Shown: piece by piece, positions 43,418-52,481 of the stretch
Position numbering within the stretch: position 1 is the first letter of the stretch
How the letters are laid out: each line of letters opens with the position of its first letter
Source: Chitinophagaceae bacterium IBVUCB2
GTDB lineage: Bacteria > Bacteroidota > Bacteroidia > Chitinophagales > Chitinophagaceae
Assembly (NCBI GenBank): GCA_002127295.1
Contig: NFUV01000003.1
Location: 248,001 to 312,000 of the forward strand
Length of the DNA: 64,000 nucleotides
Direction: 5' to 3'
Position numbers and translations under genes: made by a program
Notes under the pieces: model-generated
The model's database searches: none
What the model saw: only the letters and a program-made list of their open reading frames with translations
What the model was told of the DNA's origin: nothing

Positions 43418-45484
43418 ATGTCTGAGCAAACTAAGTTTAAACCTTTTGTACCGGCTGAAACGAAGATGGCGGAGCTAACCATCAAGTCAATGATCACCGG
43501 GGCAATATTTGGAATCATTTTCGGGGCCTCCACAGTTTACCTGGCTTTGAAAGCCGGTTTAACTGTTTCTGCATCCATTCCAATTGCTGTTATCGCAATT
43601 ACATTGGGAAGAAGATTTTTGAAAACTACCATTCTTGAAAACAATATCATACAGACTACTGGCTCCGCAGGAGAAAGTATAGCTGCGGGTGTTGTATTTA
43701 CTTTGCCTGGATTTTTATTTTTAAGTGATCCAAACAGTGCTAATTTCTTTAACTACTTTACAATTCTTGTCCTCGCAATTTTTGGTGGTATACTTGGAAC
43801 ATTAATGATGATTCCGCTTCGCCGTTCATTGATAGTTCAGGAACATGGAACCTTACCCTATCCGGAAGGTACCGCTTGTGCATCTGTATTAAAGGCAGGA
43901 GAAAAAGGGGGCGATTTTGCTAAAACAGCTTTCATGGGATTGGGATTTGCTTTTGCTTATGCGATGTTGCAAAAAATATTTCATGTAATTAAAGAAGTGC
44001 CGGAGTTTGCAACGAGGCAAGCCAATAAAGTATTTCCCTCAGCAAGAGTAAGTGGTGAAATTACCCCCGAATACCTGGGTGTTGGTTATATCATCGGACC
44101 AAAGATTGCCGGTGTGCTTGTGGCAGGCGGTGTTCTAAGTTGGTTTGTGTTAATTCCTCTTTTATCATCATTAATTAGTCCTGATGTAATTGCAGCGCAA
44201 CTACATAAACTTGGTTATATAACAGATCTAACTAAACCTGGTCCCGGCAGTGCAGGATCATGGGATCCTGTTACACATGATTTTGCAGATTGGTCATCGG
44301 CTATTTATAGAGCTTATATAAGACAAATAGGTGCCGGCGCCGTTGCTGCAGGTGGGTTTATTACATTAATAAAAACAATTCCTACTATCATTTCTTCTTT
44401 TAGGGGAAGTATTGGCTCTCTAAAGAAAGATGGTACTGGAGTTGCCGCTAATGTTCCAAGAACTGAAAGAGATCTATCCATGAAAGTAGTGGGAATAGGA
44501 AGTCTTGTGCTGTTATTGGTAATTGCATTGATGCCCGGCACACTTATTCCCGGCAGCAACATTGGAAGCAAACTATTATTAGGTCTCCTGATCATAATCT
44601 TCGGTGCTTTCTTTGTTACGGTATCCTCTCGCATCGTTGGTTTGATTGGCTCTTCTAATAATCCCATAAGTGGTATGACTATCGCTACATTAATGGGAAC
44701 ATGTTTAATTTTTATTGCTGTTAAATGGACCGGTCATTTCTATGAGCCGATGGCACTTGTAGTTGGTGGAATGATTTGTATTGCTGCGGCTAATGCGGGA
44801 GCAACTTCGCAAGATCTAAAAACTGGTTACCTGGTTGGTGCCACACCTAAGAATCAGCAAATCGCTTTATTTGTAGGAGCAATTGTTTCATCGTTAGCCA
44901 TTGGCGCAACTATTAAAATATTAGATACTCCTACTGCTGCTATGGCAGCACAGGGCATTGAGCATGCAATCGGCACTGATCTTTATCCGGCACCACAAGG
45001 AACATTAATGGCCACTTTGATCAAAGGAATTCTCTCCTTCAATCTTGATTGGCAGTTTGTTTTAGTGGGTGTGTTTATCGCTATTGTCATGGAATTATGT
45101 GGTATAAAAGCATTGAGTTTTGCAATTGGGATTTATCTCCCCTTATCAACAACGCTTCCAATCTTTATTGGTGGTGCTATCAGAGGTATTGTGGAATGGA
45201 GACAGAAAAAGAAAAACATCCAGGTATCAGCAGATGAAGAAGATTTAGGAAAAGGAAATTTGTTTGCAACTGGATTGGTAGCTGGTGGTGCATTAGCAGG
45301 TGTGTTAGTTGCAATCTTATCTTCTATTCCAAGTGTAAACAGTAAACTTGGCAGTGTAAATGCAGAACATGGTCTCACAAATACTCTGGGTGGCCAGGGA
45401 TACACCTGGCTCGGAGTTGCGTTCTTTGCATTGATGGGATATATCCTTTATAAAATTGGAGTAAGCAAGCGAAAAGAAATATAA
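43418..45484 (+). CDS. OPT-family oligopeptide transporter
   Basis: The 688-aa protein has about fifteen transmembrane helices of the OPT superfamily. N-terminal segments such as SMITGAIFGIIFGASTVYLA and the following NNIIQTTGSAGESIAAGVVF are characteristic, with QEHGTLPYPEGTACASVLKA further on. Family members import oligopeptides or metal chelates. Placement after two POT genes suggests a peptide-uptake cluster, covering longer peptides than POT can. A terminator lies 27 bp after its stop. Confidence 0.93.
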   Translation: MSEQTKFKPFVPAETKMAELTIKSMITGAIFGIIFGASTVYLALKAGLTVSASIPIAVIAITLGRRFLKTTILENNIIQTTGSAGESIAAGVVFTLPGFLFLSDPNSANFFNYFTILVLAIFGGILGTLMMIPLRRSLIVQEHGTLPYPEGTACASVLKAGEKGGDFAKTAFMGLGFAFAYAMLQKIFHVIKEVPEFATRQANKVFPSARVSGEITPEYLGVGYIIGPKIAGVLVAGGVLSWFVLIPLLSSLISPDVIAAQLHKLGYITDLTKPGPGSAGSWDPVTHDFADWSSAIYRAYIRQIGAGAVAAGGFITLIKTIPTIISSFRGSIGSLKKDGTGVAANVPRTERDLSMKVVGIGSLVLLLVIALMPGTLIPGSNIGSKLLLGLLIIIFGAFFVTVSSRIVGLIGSSNNPISGMTIATLMGTCLIFIAVKWTGHFYEPMALVVGGMICIAAANAGATSQDLKTGYLVGATPKNQQIALFVGAIVSSLAIGATIKILDTPTAAMAAQGIEHAIGTDLYPAPQGTLMATLIKGILSFNLDWQFVLVGVFIAIVMELCGIKALSFAIGIYLPLSTTLPIFIGGAIRGIVEWRQKKKNIQVSADEEDLGKGNLFATGLVAGGALAGVLVAILSSIPSVNSKLGSVNAEHGLTNTLGGQGYTWLGVAFFALMGYILYKIGVSKRKEI

Positions 45485-45510
45485 TCACATGCTTTAAAGT
45501 TGAAAAATCA

Positions 45511-45550
45511 AAAAGCCACGAGGAGAAAATTTTCTTCGTGGCTTTTTTTT
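45511..45550. terminator. Bidirectional terminator between OPT and DUF1501 genes
   Basis: AAAAGCCACGA (45511-45521) pairs with TCGTGGCTTTT (45536-45546), and inner bases extend the stem. It is flanked by A and T runs on the two sides, so it can serve both convergent genes. Confidence 0.85.
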
Positions 45551-45565
45551 GATATGTAAGAATCG

Positions 45566-46765
45566 CTAAATAAAATTCATATAATCATATTGCTTAGTCA
45601 ATATTGATTTATCATCTGCTTTCAGCCATTTGTTTAAAATGGTAGCATACACATTTTTAAAATCAACATTGTGTTTCAAATCACCTTCATTCAAATCGGC
45701 CAGGTCAGGCATGGCATTCAACATTCCTTTTTGTTTTAAACCACCACTTACCAGGAACATATTATTAGCTGTACCATGGTCCGTACCATTGCTGGCATTT
45801 TGATTTACTCTTCTGCCAAATTCTGAGAAAGTAAACAACATTACATCTTCAAAACGGTGCTGTTGTTTCAAATCTTTTACAAATGCTTTTACGGCATCAT
45901 TCATTTCAGTAAACAAACGCTGTTGCTGTGCATCCTGGTTAATATGTGTATCAAAGCTTCCTAACGAAACATAATACACTTTTGTATTGATCTCCGAATA
46001 TATTAGTGAAGCAATTGTTTTCAAGCTATTGCCCAAATCAGTTTTTGGATATTCTGCATTAGTAGGATGCATTCTGCTTTGCTTAAAAATATAATCTGCA
46101 CTAGATAATGTTTCCGCCATTGTTTTATATAAATAATCCACAGGTTGTTCTCCCGCCTCATCTTTATGATTTTTCATCACCTCTCTAAAGAACTTTTCGT
46201 TAGCTGTTCCATACAATCTTCTTGGGTCTTTAACGGCAATACCTTTTATATCTTCTCCTTTCAATGCAAGACTCAATACATCATCTAACTCAATTGCCTG
46301 TGTTGGTTTATCACAACCTTTACATTGCGAATCGAGATATCTACCTACCCAACCATTGGTCCAATATTCAGTACTCTGGCTGGCGGTATGCCAAATGTCC
46401 ATACTGCGAAAATGAGAACGGTCTGGATTGGGATAACCCACATTATTTAAAATTGCAAGGCTGCCATCATCGTATAATTCTTTGAAGCCTGATAAAGCGG
46501 GGTGCAAACTCACTTCATCAGTTACCGATAATGCTTTATCTTTTGCAATGCCCAATTTTGGTCTTGCTTTATAATACAAATCGTTTCTTACAGGAATAAC
46601 GGTGTTGAGTCCATCGTTACCGCCACTAAGCTGTAATATCACTACCACCTTATTTCCTGGCAGCACCATGCTCTGGTTTTCAAAAGCTTTTAAAAACTTG
46701 GGCACCATCAATGAGGCTGTGGCGAGTGAACCGAGTTGAATAAATTCTTTACGTTTTATATGCAT
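45566..46765 (-). CDS. DUF1501 family protein (sulfatase-like, exported)
   Basis: The 399-aa protein belongs to the DUF1501 family, which has an alkaline-phosphatase/sulfatase-like fold. The N-terminus (MHIKRKEFIQLGSLATASLM) resembles a twin-arginine-style or general export signal but lacks the paired arginines. Family segments are VVILQLSGGNDGLNTVIPV, DRSHFRSMDIWHTAS, YYVSLGSFDTHINQ, FTFSEFGRRVNQNASNGTDH and GTANNMFLVSGG. The function is not established. It lies 82 bp after a DUF1800 gene on the same strand, the usual partner of this family. Confidence 0.9.
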   Translation of the reverse strand: MHIKRKEFIQLGSLATASLMVPKFLKAFENQSMVLPGNKVVVILQLSGGNDGLNTVIPVRNDLYYKARPKLGIAKDKALSVTDEVSLHPALSGFKELYDDGSLAILNNVGYPNPDRSHFRSMDIWHTASQSTEYWTNGWVGRYLDSQCKGCDKPTQAIELDDVLSLALKGEDIKGIAVKDPRRLYGTANEKFFREVMKNHKDEAGEQPVDYLYKTMAETLSSADYIFKQSRMHPTNAEYPKTDLGNSLKTIASLIYSEINTKVYYVSLGSFDTHINQDAQQQRLFTEMNDAVKAFVKDLKQQHRFEDVMLFTFSEFGRRVNQNASNGTDHGTANNMFLVSGGLKQKGMLNAMPDLADLNEGDLKHNVDFKNVYATILNKWLKADDKSILTKQYDYMNFI

Positions 46766-46847
46766 ATGAAAAACTTTGAGCTATTAGCTGTAAGCTAGAG
46801 CAGAAGGGTTTAAGATCTTGCCCATAACTCACGGCTCGTAGCAGGAT

Positions 46848-48341
46848 TTAACACAATTGATATTCAGGTGTACTCATTATTTGCAGGGTAGCGGTTTTAA
46901 TAAAATTCTCTCTTCCTGTTTGGTCTGCATGTTGCTTAATAATATCCATACTCACTCTGCTCTTTGTTTGCAGCAATACTTTTGAAATCGTTTCTGCCAA
47001 TGCTTCCCGTGCTGTGCTCTCATAATACTTCACATAATCTTTCCAATCTACATCAGCATTCAATTGCTGTCGTTTCATTCCTGCATAAGCACCGCCTGCC
47101 TGCTGCCCTCCTGCTTTTTTAGGCATCTTCATTTGTCCATCCGCATCTTTCATTCCCATCATCGTATCATCATCATCTTTCGGCGTTACATTCATTTCAT
47201 CTACATCATTGATCAATTTCGGAATACGCATCCGCATCATTAAGGAGGAACTGTCTATCCAGGCTTTACCTCCCGGCCATCCTGCTACATTTGGGGGATA
47301 AAACAGTAATTGCCCGAGCACCCGTTGCAAAACCATCAATGCTTCTTCATTCTCCAATTTCATGGGTAGCATACGTTGTATACCTACTAATAATTCTACG
47401 GGTGATTTTATTTGTGCACCAATATTTTTCTCCTCATAAAACCAATCGCTGGTAAAAATATCTTCCAGCAGTTTACTTATTTCATAATTGTTTTTATAGA
47501 ATCTTTCTGCCAGCCAATCTATCTTAGCATTATCAACTTTCTCATTCACCAAAAACTTGTAGAGCTTTTGTGTTACATATTTAGCTGTTTGTTTTTCTTC
47601 CAATAATATATCCAGCACTTCACCACCATCAAAATTTCCGGTACGGCCTAAAACTGTTTTGCTACCAAAGTCGTGTTGAAACCGGCGGAACTGAAACTCA
47701 CCTTTAAGATTAGCACTCCAACCGGTAAATGCTCTTGCAGCTTCTTTTACATCATTCTCTGTATAATTACCACGGCCCAATGTAAAGAGCTCCATCACTT
47801 CCCGTGCAAAGTTTTCGTTGGGATGGTCTTTTTTGTTTTGTTGATTATTTAGAAAGTTCAGCATGGCAGCTGTTTTGGAAACTTCTTTTAGCATGGTCCC
47901 AAAATTGCCCAACGCATTTCTTCTTATTACATCTAATAATCCCTGTTGGTAAAAAACATTAAGATTTCGGCAGGCAAAATGTCCATGAAAGAAAAATGCG
48001 ATTTTCTCCCGTAGCTGGGCAGAACTATTTACCATTTCATGCATCCAGAACATATTTAGGTTACGAACACCTTCCCTGTTTTTTTGTTGCACTTTTTTTC
48101 GTTCGTCTTTATCCATTTCCTTTTTCTGCTGACGTCCTGCTTCTTCAATACCCATCCATAATCCTTTCAGATAGTCATCTGCTACATCTATATAATCTGG
48201 TTTTTTGGAAGAAGCTTTTACAAGGGCTGTAAAAAACTGTTTGGGAGAAAACCTGGACAGGTCTTCTAGCTGTTCTACGGCCGGGCCAAAACCGGCACGC
48301 CACATTAAGTGCTGGTTTTTCATCTGATTAGTCAATGACAT
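46848..48341 (-). CDS. DUF1800 family protein
   Basis: The 497-aa protein is a DUF1800 member. Helical segments of the family are seen: QNQKKDHPNENFAREVMELF-like stretch (NENFAREVMELFTLGRGNYT), EAARAFTGWSANLKGEFQFR, HDFGSKTVLGRTGNFDGGEV, FYPPNVAGWPGGKAWIDSSS. There is no clear signal peptide at the chosen ATG, and the first 15 residues are not hydrophobic. A Met/Lys/Asp-rich insert (about 388-420, DDDTMMGMKDADGQ) is unusual. Pairing with DUF1501 is common in Bacteroidota and Planctomycetota. The joint function is unknown. Confidence 0.9.
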   Translation of the reverse strand: MSLTNQMKNQHLMWRAGFGPAVEQLEDLSRFSPKQFFTALVKASSKKPDYIDVADDYLKGLWMGIEEAGRQQKKEMDKDERKKVQQKNREGVRNLNMFWMHEMVNSSAQLREKIAFFFHGHFACRNLNVFYQQGLLDVIRRNALGNFGTMLKEVSKTAAMLNFLNNQQNKKDHPNENFAREVMELFTLGRGNYTENDVKEAARAFTGWSANLKGEFQFRRFQHDFGSKTVLGRTGNFDGGEVLDILLEEKQTAKYVTQKLYKFLVNEKVDNAKIDWLAERFYKNNYEISKLLEDIFTSDWFYEEKNIGAQIKSPVELLVGIQRMLPMKLENEEALMVLQRVLGQLLFYPPNVAGWPGGKAWIDSSSLMMRMRIPKLINDVDEMNVTPKDDDDTMMGMKDADGQMKMPKKAGGQQAGGAYAGMKRQQLNADVDWKDYVKYYESTAREALAETISKVLLQTKSRVSMDIIKQHADQTGRENFIKTATLQIMSTPEYQLC

Positions 48342-48492
48342 GTGTGCACATTTAGGTTTGAGACTAGTATAATAGTATCAGGTTTAATGGGTAACGAAAG
48401 CTTTCTAATCTAAAACGAAGAATCTTCAGTCTTATTTCCGGAATGAATGATTGTTATTATAAATACGAATTTGATTCCCTTAAATTTTACAT

Positions 48493-48831
48493 TTATTTAG
48501 CTGCATTTGCTTTAATATAAGCCGCTAAATGTATTTTTTGTGCTTCATCAAGTCTTGCTCGTGGCATCATATAAGAAAGAATTCCATCCCATCTTTCGGT
48601 TGTAAATTGAATGGGGTCCGGTAATCCGTGACACTTACCGCAGCGACTTACAAAAACAGTTTTGCCGATTGCGGTATCGGGATTTATTGTTCCGGGTGGT
48701 GGGAAAGTGGTTACACCTTTGGGGGGATCGTATTTTCTTTCTGTAATTACAGGAACAGCTTTCTTTTGACAAGCTGATACAACAAATAACACAATAATCA
48801 GTAAAAACGCCTGGTTCATTAAGTAATGCAA
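48493..48831 (-). CDS. Monohaem cytochrome c-like lipoprotein
   Basis: The 112-aa protein has a lipoprotein signal (LLIIVLFVVSAC; Cys21 from ATG 48831, or start at the internal ATG 48819). The mature part carries one haem-attachment motif CGKCH (Cys64, Cys67, His68), and Met88 or Met89 (YMMPRA) as likely sixth ligand. It is a short class I cytochrome c. It lies 151 bp upstream of the DUF1800 gene on the same strand, so a link to that pair is possible but unproven. Confidence 0.85.
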   Translation of the reverse strand: MHYLMNQAFLLIIVLFVVSACQKKAVPVITERKYDPPKGVTTFPPPGTINPDTAIGKTVFVSRCGKCHGLPDPIQFTTERWDGILSYMMPRARLDEAQKIHLAAYIKANAAK

Positions 48832-48965
48832 TCTTGTGTAAAATAAAGATAAACCGATTTTAGTAACCTTGTTGCAATAATAACAGTCGTTAGTATATTA
48901 GAAATATAAATAATCCAATAAATTTATTGGTCATTATTTTTTACACACAAACCAAATTCGTTTTT

Positions 48966-49931
48966 ATGAAGAAATCATTCGTGTTAATTGCCAGCGGATT
49001 TTTATTGATTGTAGGATGTAATAAATCTACATCTGAAAATGAAATTACTGAAGGAGAACAACCTCTGGCAACAGAACGCCGCTGTTCAGCTGATGATGTA
49101 CTAAAACAACAGCTTGCTGCTGACCCATCACTGCGTAACCGCATGGATGAAATCGAAGAATTTACCCGTCGTTTTAGAGATAATCCTCAACCAGAAACTT
49201 TACTGCCCAATGGTACCATTCAAATTCCTGTAGTATTCAATGTACTTTATAGAACAGCGGCGCAAAATGTATCACAGGCCCAGCTTCAATCGCAACTGGA
49301 TGTATTAAACGAAGATTTTGCAGCTTTAAATACTGATTACAATGCAGGCAACCCTTATAATAATGTAACGGCCGGAAATGTAGGAGTTACATTTGTGCTT
49401 GACCAGGTAAAACGCAGAAGCACCAATACTGTAAGTTGGAGCACTAATGATGCTATGAAAAAAAATGCTAAAGGAATTGCGCCAACAAGCCCAACTACTA
49501 AACTCAACATCTGGGTTTGTAATATGGGTGGTGGCATACTTGGTTATGCTCAATTTCCTGGTGGAAGTTCCTCTACCGACGGTATAGTATTAGATGATAA
49601 TGCAACAGGAAGAACAGGCACTGCTGCCGCACCCTTTAATAAAGGAAGAACAGCTACCCATGAAGTAGGCCACTGGATGAACCTTCGTCATATATGGGGA
49701 GATGCTACTTGCGGTAATGACCAGGTGGGTGATACCCCTCTTCATAATACTGCAAACTATGGTTGTCCTTCGGCTACTCATAGAAGCACTTGTACAGGCA
49801 CTCCTCTTGAAATGACTATGAACTATATGGATTATACGGATGACGCTTGTATGTATATGTTCAGCGCTGGTCAAAAATCAAGAATGCAAGCTGTGTTTGC
49901 AGTTGGTGGACCAAGAGCAAGTTTTAGATAA
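48966..49931 (+). CDS. M43-family zinc metalloprotease lipoprotein (pappalysin-like)
   Basis: ATG 48966 starts a lipoprotein signal (MKKSFVLIASGFLLIVGC); the open frame itself extends to 48927. The 321-aa protein has the metzincin zinc motif HEVGHWMNLRH (about residues 232-242) and a Met-turn (MNYMDYTDD, about 285). These are the marks of the M43 family with the extended HExxHxxxLxH pattern. Cysteine pairs near the active site (TCGND, GCPSA, STCTG) probably form disulfides. The lipid anchor suggests a cell-surface or periplasmic protease. It stands alone with its own terminator. Confidence 0.93.
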   Translation: MKKSFVLIASGFLLIVGCNKSTSENEITEGEQPLATERRCSADDVLKQQLAADPSLRNRMDEIEEFTRRFRDNPQPETLLPNGTIQIPVVFNVLYRTAAQNVSQAQLQSQLDVLNEDFAALNTDYNAGNPYNNVTAGNVGVTFVLDQVKRRSTNTVSWSTNDAMKKNAKGIAPTSPTTKLNIWVCNMGGGILGYAQFPGGSSSTDGIVLDDNATGRTGTAAAPFNKGRTATHEVGHWMNLRHIWGDATCGNDQVGDTPLHNTANYGCPSATHRSTCTGTPLEMTMNYMDYTDDACMYMFSAGQKSRMQAVFAVGGPRASFR

Positions 49932-49963
49932 TAGCAATAAGTTTTTTTGTTGAATATTTCAAT

Positions 49964-49997
49964 AAAATGCCGGCTACTTCTGTAACCGGCATTTTTT
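49964..49997. terminator. Bidirectional terminator between metalloprotease and serS
   Basis: AAAATGCCGG (49964-49973) pairs with CCGGCATTTT (49986-49995), a perfect 10-bp stem with a 12-nt loop. U tracts are present in both directions. Confidence 0.88.
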
Positions 49998-50011
49998 ATA
50001 TGTCAATATAA

Positions 50012-51283
50012 TCATGAAATTTTATCGAACCCCGTGTACTTACTTACTATTGCAGGCAAACTAATTCCTGCTGACGTTTGATTATTTTCCAGTAAACAAG
50101 CAATTATTCTTGGCAATGCTAATGAGCTACCATTCAACGTATGAACCAATTGCGTTTTACCATTATCATCTTTAAACCGAATTTTCATTCTATTACTCTG
50201 GTAGGTTTCAAAATTAGAAACAGAGCTTACTTCTAACCATTTTTCCTGAGCAGCACTGTACACTTCAAAATCGTATGTAATGGCGGAGGCGAATCCCATA
50301 TCGCCACCACACAAACGTAAAATACGATAGGGCAGTTCCAGTGATTGTAATAATTTTTCGATATGAAGCACCATTTCATCCAGTACATCAAAACTTTTAT
50401 CCGGATGAACAATTTGTACCACTTCTACTTTTTCAAATTGATGAACCCGGTTCAACCCACGAACATCTTTGCCAAAACTTCCGGCTTCTCTTCTAAAACA
50501 AGGAGAATAACCTGTCATCTTAATGGGTAAATCTGTTGCTTTCACAATTTCATCCCTGTAAATATTAGTGATGGGAACCTCTGAAGTAGGGATCATATAA
50601 TATTTATCTTCCGGCATATGATACATCTGCCCTTCTTTATCGGGCAGTTGTCCTGTACCAAAGGCCGATGCTTCATTTACCATAAATGGCGGATGATATT
50701 CTGTATATCCAGCAGCAGTGTTATAATCCAAAAAATATTGAATGAGTGCCCGCTGCAATTTTGCACCTTGTCCTTTAAACAATGCAAAACCACTGCCTGT
50801 AATTTTTGCCCCGGTTTCAAAATCTACAATATCATATTTCTTAATTAAATCCCAATGCGGAACTGCGCCTGCAAATAATTGAGGTTTGCTTCCTCCTTCC
50901 CTAACTACAATGTTTTCAGCAGGAGTTTTTCCCGGAGGGACTATATCTGCAGGCAGATTAGGAAGTTTTACCAACTCATCATGCAGTTGCTTTTCTACTA
51001 CGTCTAGTTTTTCTGAAATAGGTTGCAGCGCTACTTTTAATGTAGCAACTTCCTGTTTTTTTGTCTCGGCTTCTTCTTTTTGCCCTTTTGCCATCAATGC
51101 GCCGATCTCTTTAGAAGTGCTGTTTACCTTTGCCTGGTTAGAATCAAAATCCTGCTGTAGCTTTTTTCTTTCTTCATCTAATGCTATAATTTGATCCACC
51201 AATTGAGGTTCGGCGAAATTTTTTATACCCAATTTATCTTTTGCTTTTTGAGGGTCTTGCCGTAATACCTGTAGCTGCAACAT
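50012..51283 (-). CDS. serS: Seryl-tRNA synthetase
   Basis: SerRS charges tRNA-Ser and tRNA-Sec. ATG 51283 (MLQLQVLRQDPQKAKDKLGI) is chosen because it matches the family N-terminus and the promoter lies just upstream; the open frame extends to 51319. The 423-aa protein has the N-terminal coiled-coil arm (residues 28-105) and class II motifs 2 (FRREAGSFGKDVRGLNRVHQ) and 3 (NGSSLALPRIIACLLEN). All are intact. Confidence 0.97.
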   Translation of the reverse strand: MLQLQVLRQDPQKAKDKLGIKNFAEPQLVDQIIALDEERKKLQQDFDSNQAKVNSTSKEIGALMAKGQKEEAETKKQEVATLKVALQPISEKLDVVEKQLHDELVKLPNLPADIVPPGKTPAENIVVREGGSKPQLFAGAVPHWDLIKKYDIVDFETGAKITGSGFALFKGQGAKLQRALIQYFLDYNTAAGYTEYHPPFMVNEASAFGTGQLPDKEGQMYHMPEDKYYMIPTSEVPITNIYRDEIVKATDLPIKMTGYSPCFRREAGSFGKDVRGLNRVHQFEKVEVVQIVHPDKSFDVLDEMVLHIEKLLQSLELPYRILRLCGGDMGFASAITYDFEVYSAAQEKWLEVSSVSNFETYQSNRMKIRFKDDNGKTQLVHTLNGSSLALPRIIACLLENNQTSAGISLPAIVSKYTGFDKIS

Positions 51284-51299
51284 TTTAATTCTTTTGCGG

Positions 51300-51330
51300 C
51301 AAAGATAAAGGAGAAGCAAGTAGGGGCAAA
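51300..51330 (-). promoter_or_regulatory. Promoter of serS
   Basis: Minus-strand TTTG (51327-51330), a 19-bp spacer and TATCTTTG (51300-51307) fit the consensus fully. It supports the start at 51283, giving a leader of about 10 nt. Confidence 0.75.
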
Positions 51331-51349
51331 CTACAAAGAGCCGCTGTCT

Positions 51350-51357
51350 TATCTTTG
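51350..51357 (+). promoter_or_regulatory. -7 element of the 116-aa gene, nearly leaderless
   Basis: TATCTTTG is a perfect -7 element only 4 bp before the ATG at 51362. If used, transcription starts at or next to the start codon. No -33 TTTG is visible on this strand. Confidence 0.4.
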
Positions 51358-51361
51358 TACG

Positions 51362-51712
51362 ATGTTTACAAATGATGATTTACAACAACGTTGGTGGAAC
51401 CTGGAGGCAAGCCTGGTAGAAAGATTTGGTAAAAAACCTGATATGGAAACAATTCTGTTTCTTATCGGGATTCAGGAGTTTGGCGATATCAAAGAAAAAT
51501 TTACTAAAGAACAGAAACAGGACTTGATGCATATTGCAATTTGCAGCCTGCTTTCTAAAAGTGGGTATTATGAATTAGAAAGAGTGGATGATGATGGTTG
51601 GCCACATTTTAAACAACTGAAAGTAATGCCCGATATGTCAGCTCCGGAACAGGAAAATTTTTTAAAAGATCATGTATTGCTTTATTTTGAAGAACATGGT
51701 TTAAATGACTAA
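51362..51712 (+). CDS. Conserved hypothetical protein, 116 aa
   Basis: I do not recognise a named family. The 116-aa protein is acidic, mostly helical and cytoplasmic (QQRWWNLEASLVERFGKKPD, KFTKEQKQDLMHIAICSLLS, then GYYELERVDDDGWPHFKQLK). There is no signal peptide or membrane segment. It lies 9 bp before an exported cyclophilin and is probably co-transcribed with it. Coding looks genuine: the frame is complete and codon use matches its neighbours. Confidence 0.75.
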   Translation: MFTNDDLQQRWWNLEASLVERFGKKPDMETILFLIGIQEFGDIKEKFTKEQKQDLMHIAICSLLSKSGYYELERVDDDGWPHFKQLKVMPDMSAPEQENFLKDHVLLYFEEHGLND

Positions 51713-51721
51713 TTAATTTGC

Positions 51722-52411
51722 ATGAAAAAAATTACGCTATTCTTTTGCTTCTTTGCTCTATGTATTTCATTGTTTGCACAAAAAGATTCTACCGTTCGAA
51801 AAAAAGACCGGAAGAAAGATGTTTTACTGCAAACTACAATGGGAGATATTGTTATCCGTTTGTCGGATTCAACACCCTTACACCGGGATAATTTTTTAAA
51901 ACTGGTGAAAGTTCATTTTTACGACAGCTTGTTATTTCACCGTGTCATTAAAGATTTTATGATGCAGGGCGGCGACCCGGATAGTAAACGAGCCGCTGCT
52001 GGTGCAAGATTGGGAGGGGGTGGTCCTGCAGCCAGAATTCCTGCAGAATTCAGAACATCTTTGTTTCATAAAAAAGGGGTGATTGCTGCGGCAAGAAGTG
52101 AAAACCCCGAAAAAGCAAGCAGCGGAAGTCAATTTTATATTGTACAGGGAAAAATTTGGACAGACGGAGGCTTGGATTCAACCGAAACATACCGGTTAAA
52201 AAGAAAAATTCCTTTGGCACATAGGGAAGTTTATAAAAAAATTGGCGGCACTCCGCATCTTGACCAGGGTTATACTGTTTATGGCGAAGTAGTAAAAGGA
52301 ATTGAGGTAGTAGATAAAATTTGTGCGATCCCAACTACTAAAGGAACGGATAGGCCGCTTGAGGATGTAAGAATTATTAAAGCGAAATTGATAAAAAGAA
52401 AAAGACGTTAA
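51722..52411 (+). CDS. Exported cyclophilin-type peptidyl-prolyl isomerase
   Basis: The 229-aa protein has a signal peptide (KKITLFFCFFALCISLFAQ) and one cyclophilin domain. Signature segments are DNFLKLVKVHFYDSLLFHRV, IKDFMMQGGDP, SQFYIVQGK and TVYGEVVKGIEVVDKI. A Lys/Arg-rich stretch follows the signal (RKKDRKKDV). Two insertions (GARLGGGGPAARI and SENPEKASSG) are typical of Bacteroidota cyclophilins. It would help fold proline-containing proteins in the periplasm. It follows the 116-aa gene by 9 bp. Confidence 0.93.
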   Translation: MKKITLFFCFFALCISLFAQKDSTVRKKDRKKDVLLQTTMGDIVIRLSDSTPLHRDNFLKLVKVHFYDSLLFHRVIKDFMMQGGDPDSKRAAAGARLGGGGPAARIPAEFRTSLFHKKGVIAAARSENPEKASSGSQFYIVQGKIWTDGGLDSTETYRLKRKIPLAHREVYKKIGGTPHLDQGYTVYGEVVKGIEVVDKICAIPTTKGTDRPLEDVRIIKAKLIKRKRR

Positions 52412-52430
52412 AGATTTAAATCTTAGTAAA

Positions 52431-52463
52431 AAAAAAGCCCCGCAATATTGCAGGGCTTTTTTT
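52431..52463. terminator. Bidirectional terminator between cyclophilin and receptor genes
   Basis: AAAAAGCCC (52432-52440) pairs with GGGCTTTTT (52453-52461), and the inner GCAATATTGC palindrome (52442-52451) extends the stem after one mismatch. A and T runs lie on both sides. Confidence 0.85.
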
Positions 52464-52481
52464 ACTTTATATCTTATATGA

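Noticed and set aside
48927-48965. Upstream start for the metalloprotease lipoprotein
   Set aside because: The extra 13 residues precede a complete lipoprotein signal at ATG 48966 and would spoil it.
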